Under the pieces are notes generated by a model. That model searched no databases. It had not been told where the DNA came from and saw only the letters and a list, made by a program, of their open reading frames with translations. Source: an uncultured Bacilli bacterium (GTDB taxonomy: Bacteria; Bacillota_I; Bacilli_A; RF39; UBA660). Taken from it: DNA of 42,312 nucleotides. How positions within the stretch are numbered: position 1 is the stretch's first letter; the number at the start of each line of letters is the position of its first letter. The stretch is from contig CAKOMI010000006.1 in assembly GCA_934096605.1 (NCBI GenBank), positions 1 to 42,312 of the forward strand. The letters run 5' to 3'. Below are positions 42,103 through 42,312 of this stretch, piece by piece. Made by a program: the position numbers and the translations under genes.

Positions 42103-42312
42103 AGTATTGCATTTCTTTTTTGAAGTTACAATCGATGCCGGTAACGTAAGAGGTGTTACCTATTATTTCTAATGTTTCTTTTAAGTCTATTTTATTATTT
42201 AAGTACTTATCAATGCTAGTTATTAGATAAGTGCTTTTTTTAATTGCTTTTATGTATAAATCTTCAAAGGAATCTGTTTTAATTATTTGGTTGTCAACTG
42301 GATAGACCCATT
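42092..42312 (-). CDS. 3' part of an unrecognised minus-strand gene
   Basis: The minus strand is open from the window edge to a TAA at 42092, giving 72 residues: WVYPVDNQIIKTDSFEDLYI at the left, then KKSTYLITSIDKYLNNKID, and the end GNTSYVTGIDCNFKKEM. The composition is that of a real protein, and the YVTG-DC ending looks conserved. I do not recognise the family. The gene converges on cwlD and overlaps its last 11 bases; no terminator lies between them. The 5' part is outside the window. Confidence 0.75.
   Translation of the reverse strand, partial: WVYPVDNQIIKTDSFEDLYIKAIKKSTYLITSIDKYLNNKIDLKETLEIIGNTSYVTGIDCNFKKEMQYFKF

Noticed and set aside
1..42312. Mycoplasma-type code with TGA as tryptophan
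   Set aside because: TGA ends tatD, essC, yukD-adjacent and other genes exactly where the families end, and Trp is always TGG in conserved motifs.
1..42312. tRNA, rRNA or CRISPR arrays
   Set aside because: No cloverleaf-like GC-rich segments and no regularly spaced short repeats were found on either strand.

Overview
The window is very AT-rich, uses the standard genetic code (TGA ends several genes, for example the TatD gene at 21008-21010) and carries the spore genes yabG, yabP, yabQ, cwlD and spoVG. This points to an endospore-forming low-GC Bacillota, probably an uncultured Bacilli-type gut lineage. That assignment is an inference. The housekeeping order tatD - 3D/yabE-like - rsmA - yabG - veg - spoVG - yabP - yabQ - divIC - (ecfA-like pair) - truA - rplM - rpsI - cwlD is a compressed version of the order found around the origin-proximal part of Bacillus chromosomes. 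Accessory DNA has been inserted at several points in this backbone.

Region 1 (1-18.3 kb) is a type VIIb secretion (T7SS/Ess) locus. It holds a repeat protein, a Hanks-type kinase, two giant modular toxins each followed by an overlapping candidate immunity gene, a DUF4176-type protein, the ubiquitin-like YukD/EsaB, the EssC motor ATPase and four small WXG100-type or partner proteins. One of these is a tandem fusion of two WXG100 units. The two toxins share their first ~660 codons plus an upstream stretch as a 2.1-kb direct repeat (1405-3512 and 6422-8529) in which I saw no difference. They then diverge into different cysteine-enzyme tips: a transglutaminase-like tip in the first and a papain-like tip in the second. 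EsaA, EssA and EssB homologues are not seen; they may lie left of the window.

Region 2 (18.3-27.2 kb) holds a HerA-type ATPase, tatD, an unrecognised gene, a twice-frameshifted XRE regulator on the minus strand, a membrane zinc metallopeptidase with a zinc ribbon, a small zinc-ribbon membrane protein, a P2-type cation (Ca2+-like) ATPase and two unknowns. Region 3 (27.2-34.1 kb) is the conserved backbone: spore and envelope genes, rsmA, divIC, truA, and the two ribosomal protein genes behind a consensus promoter and a structured leader. Its oddity is a pair of eroded ECF-transporter ATPases with no EcfT.

Region 4 (34.1-41.3 kb) is an accessory island between rpsI and cwlD. It contains a GNAT acetyltransferase, a damaged PemK/MazF-like gene, a possible small RNA, a 570-residue protein with a PBECR-like motif, a LysR regulator with a visible operator, and a three-gene set containing a very divergent sigma-70-like factor whose stop overlaps the start of a 380-residue unknown. 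The window ends with cwlD and the 3' part of an unrecognised minus-strand gene that overlaps the end of cwlD. No rRNA, tRNA, CRISPR array or transposase gene was found.
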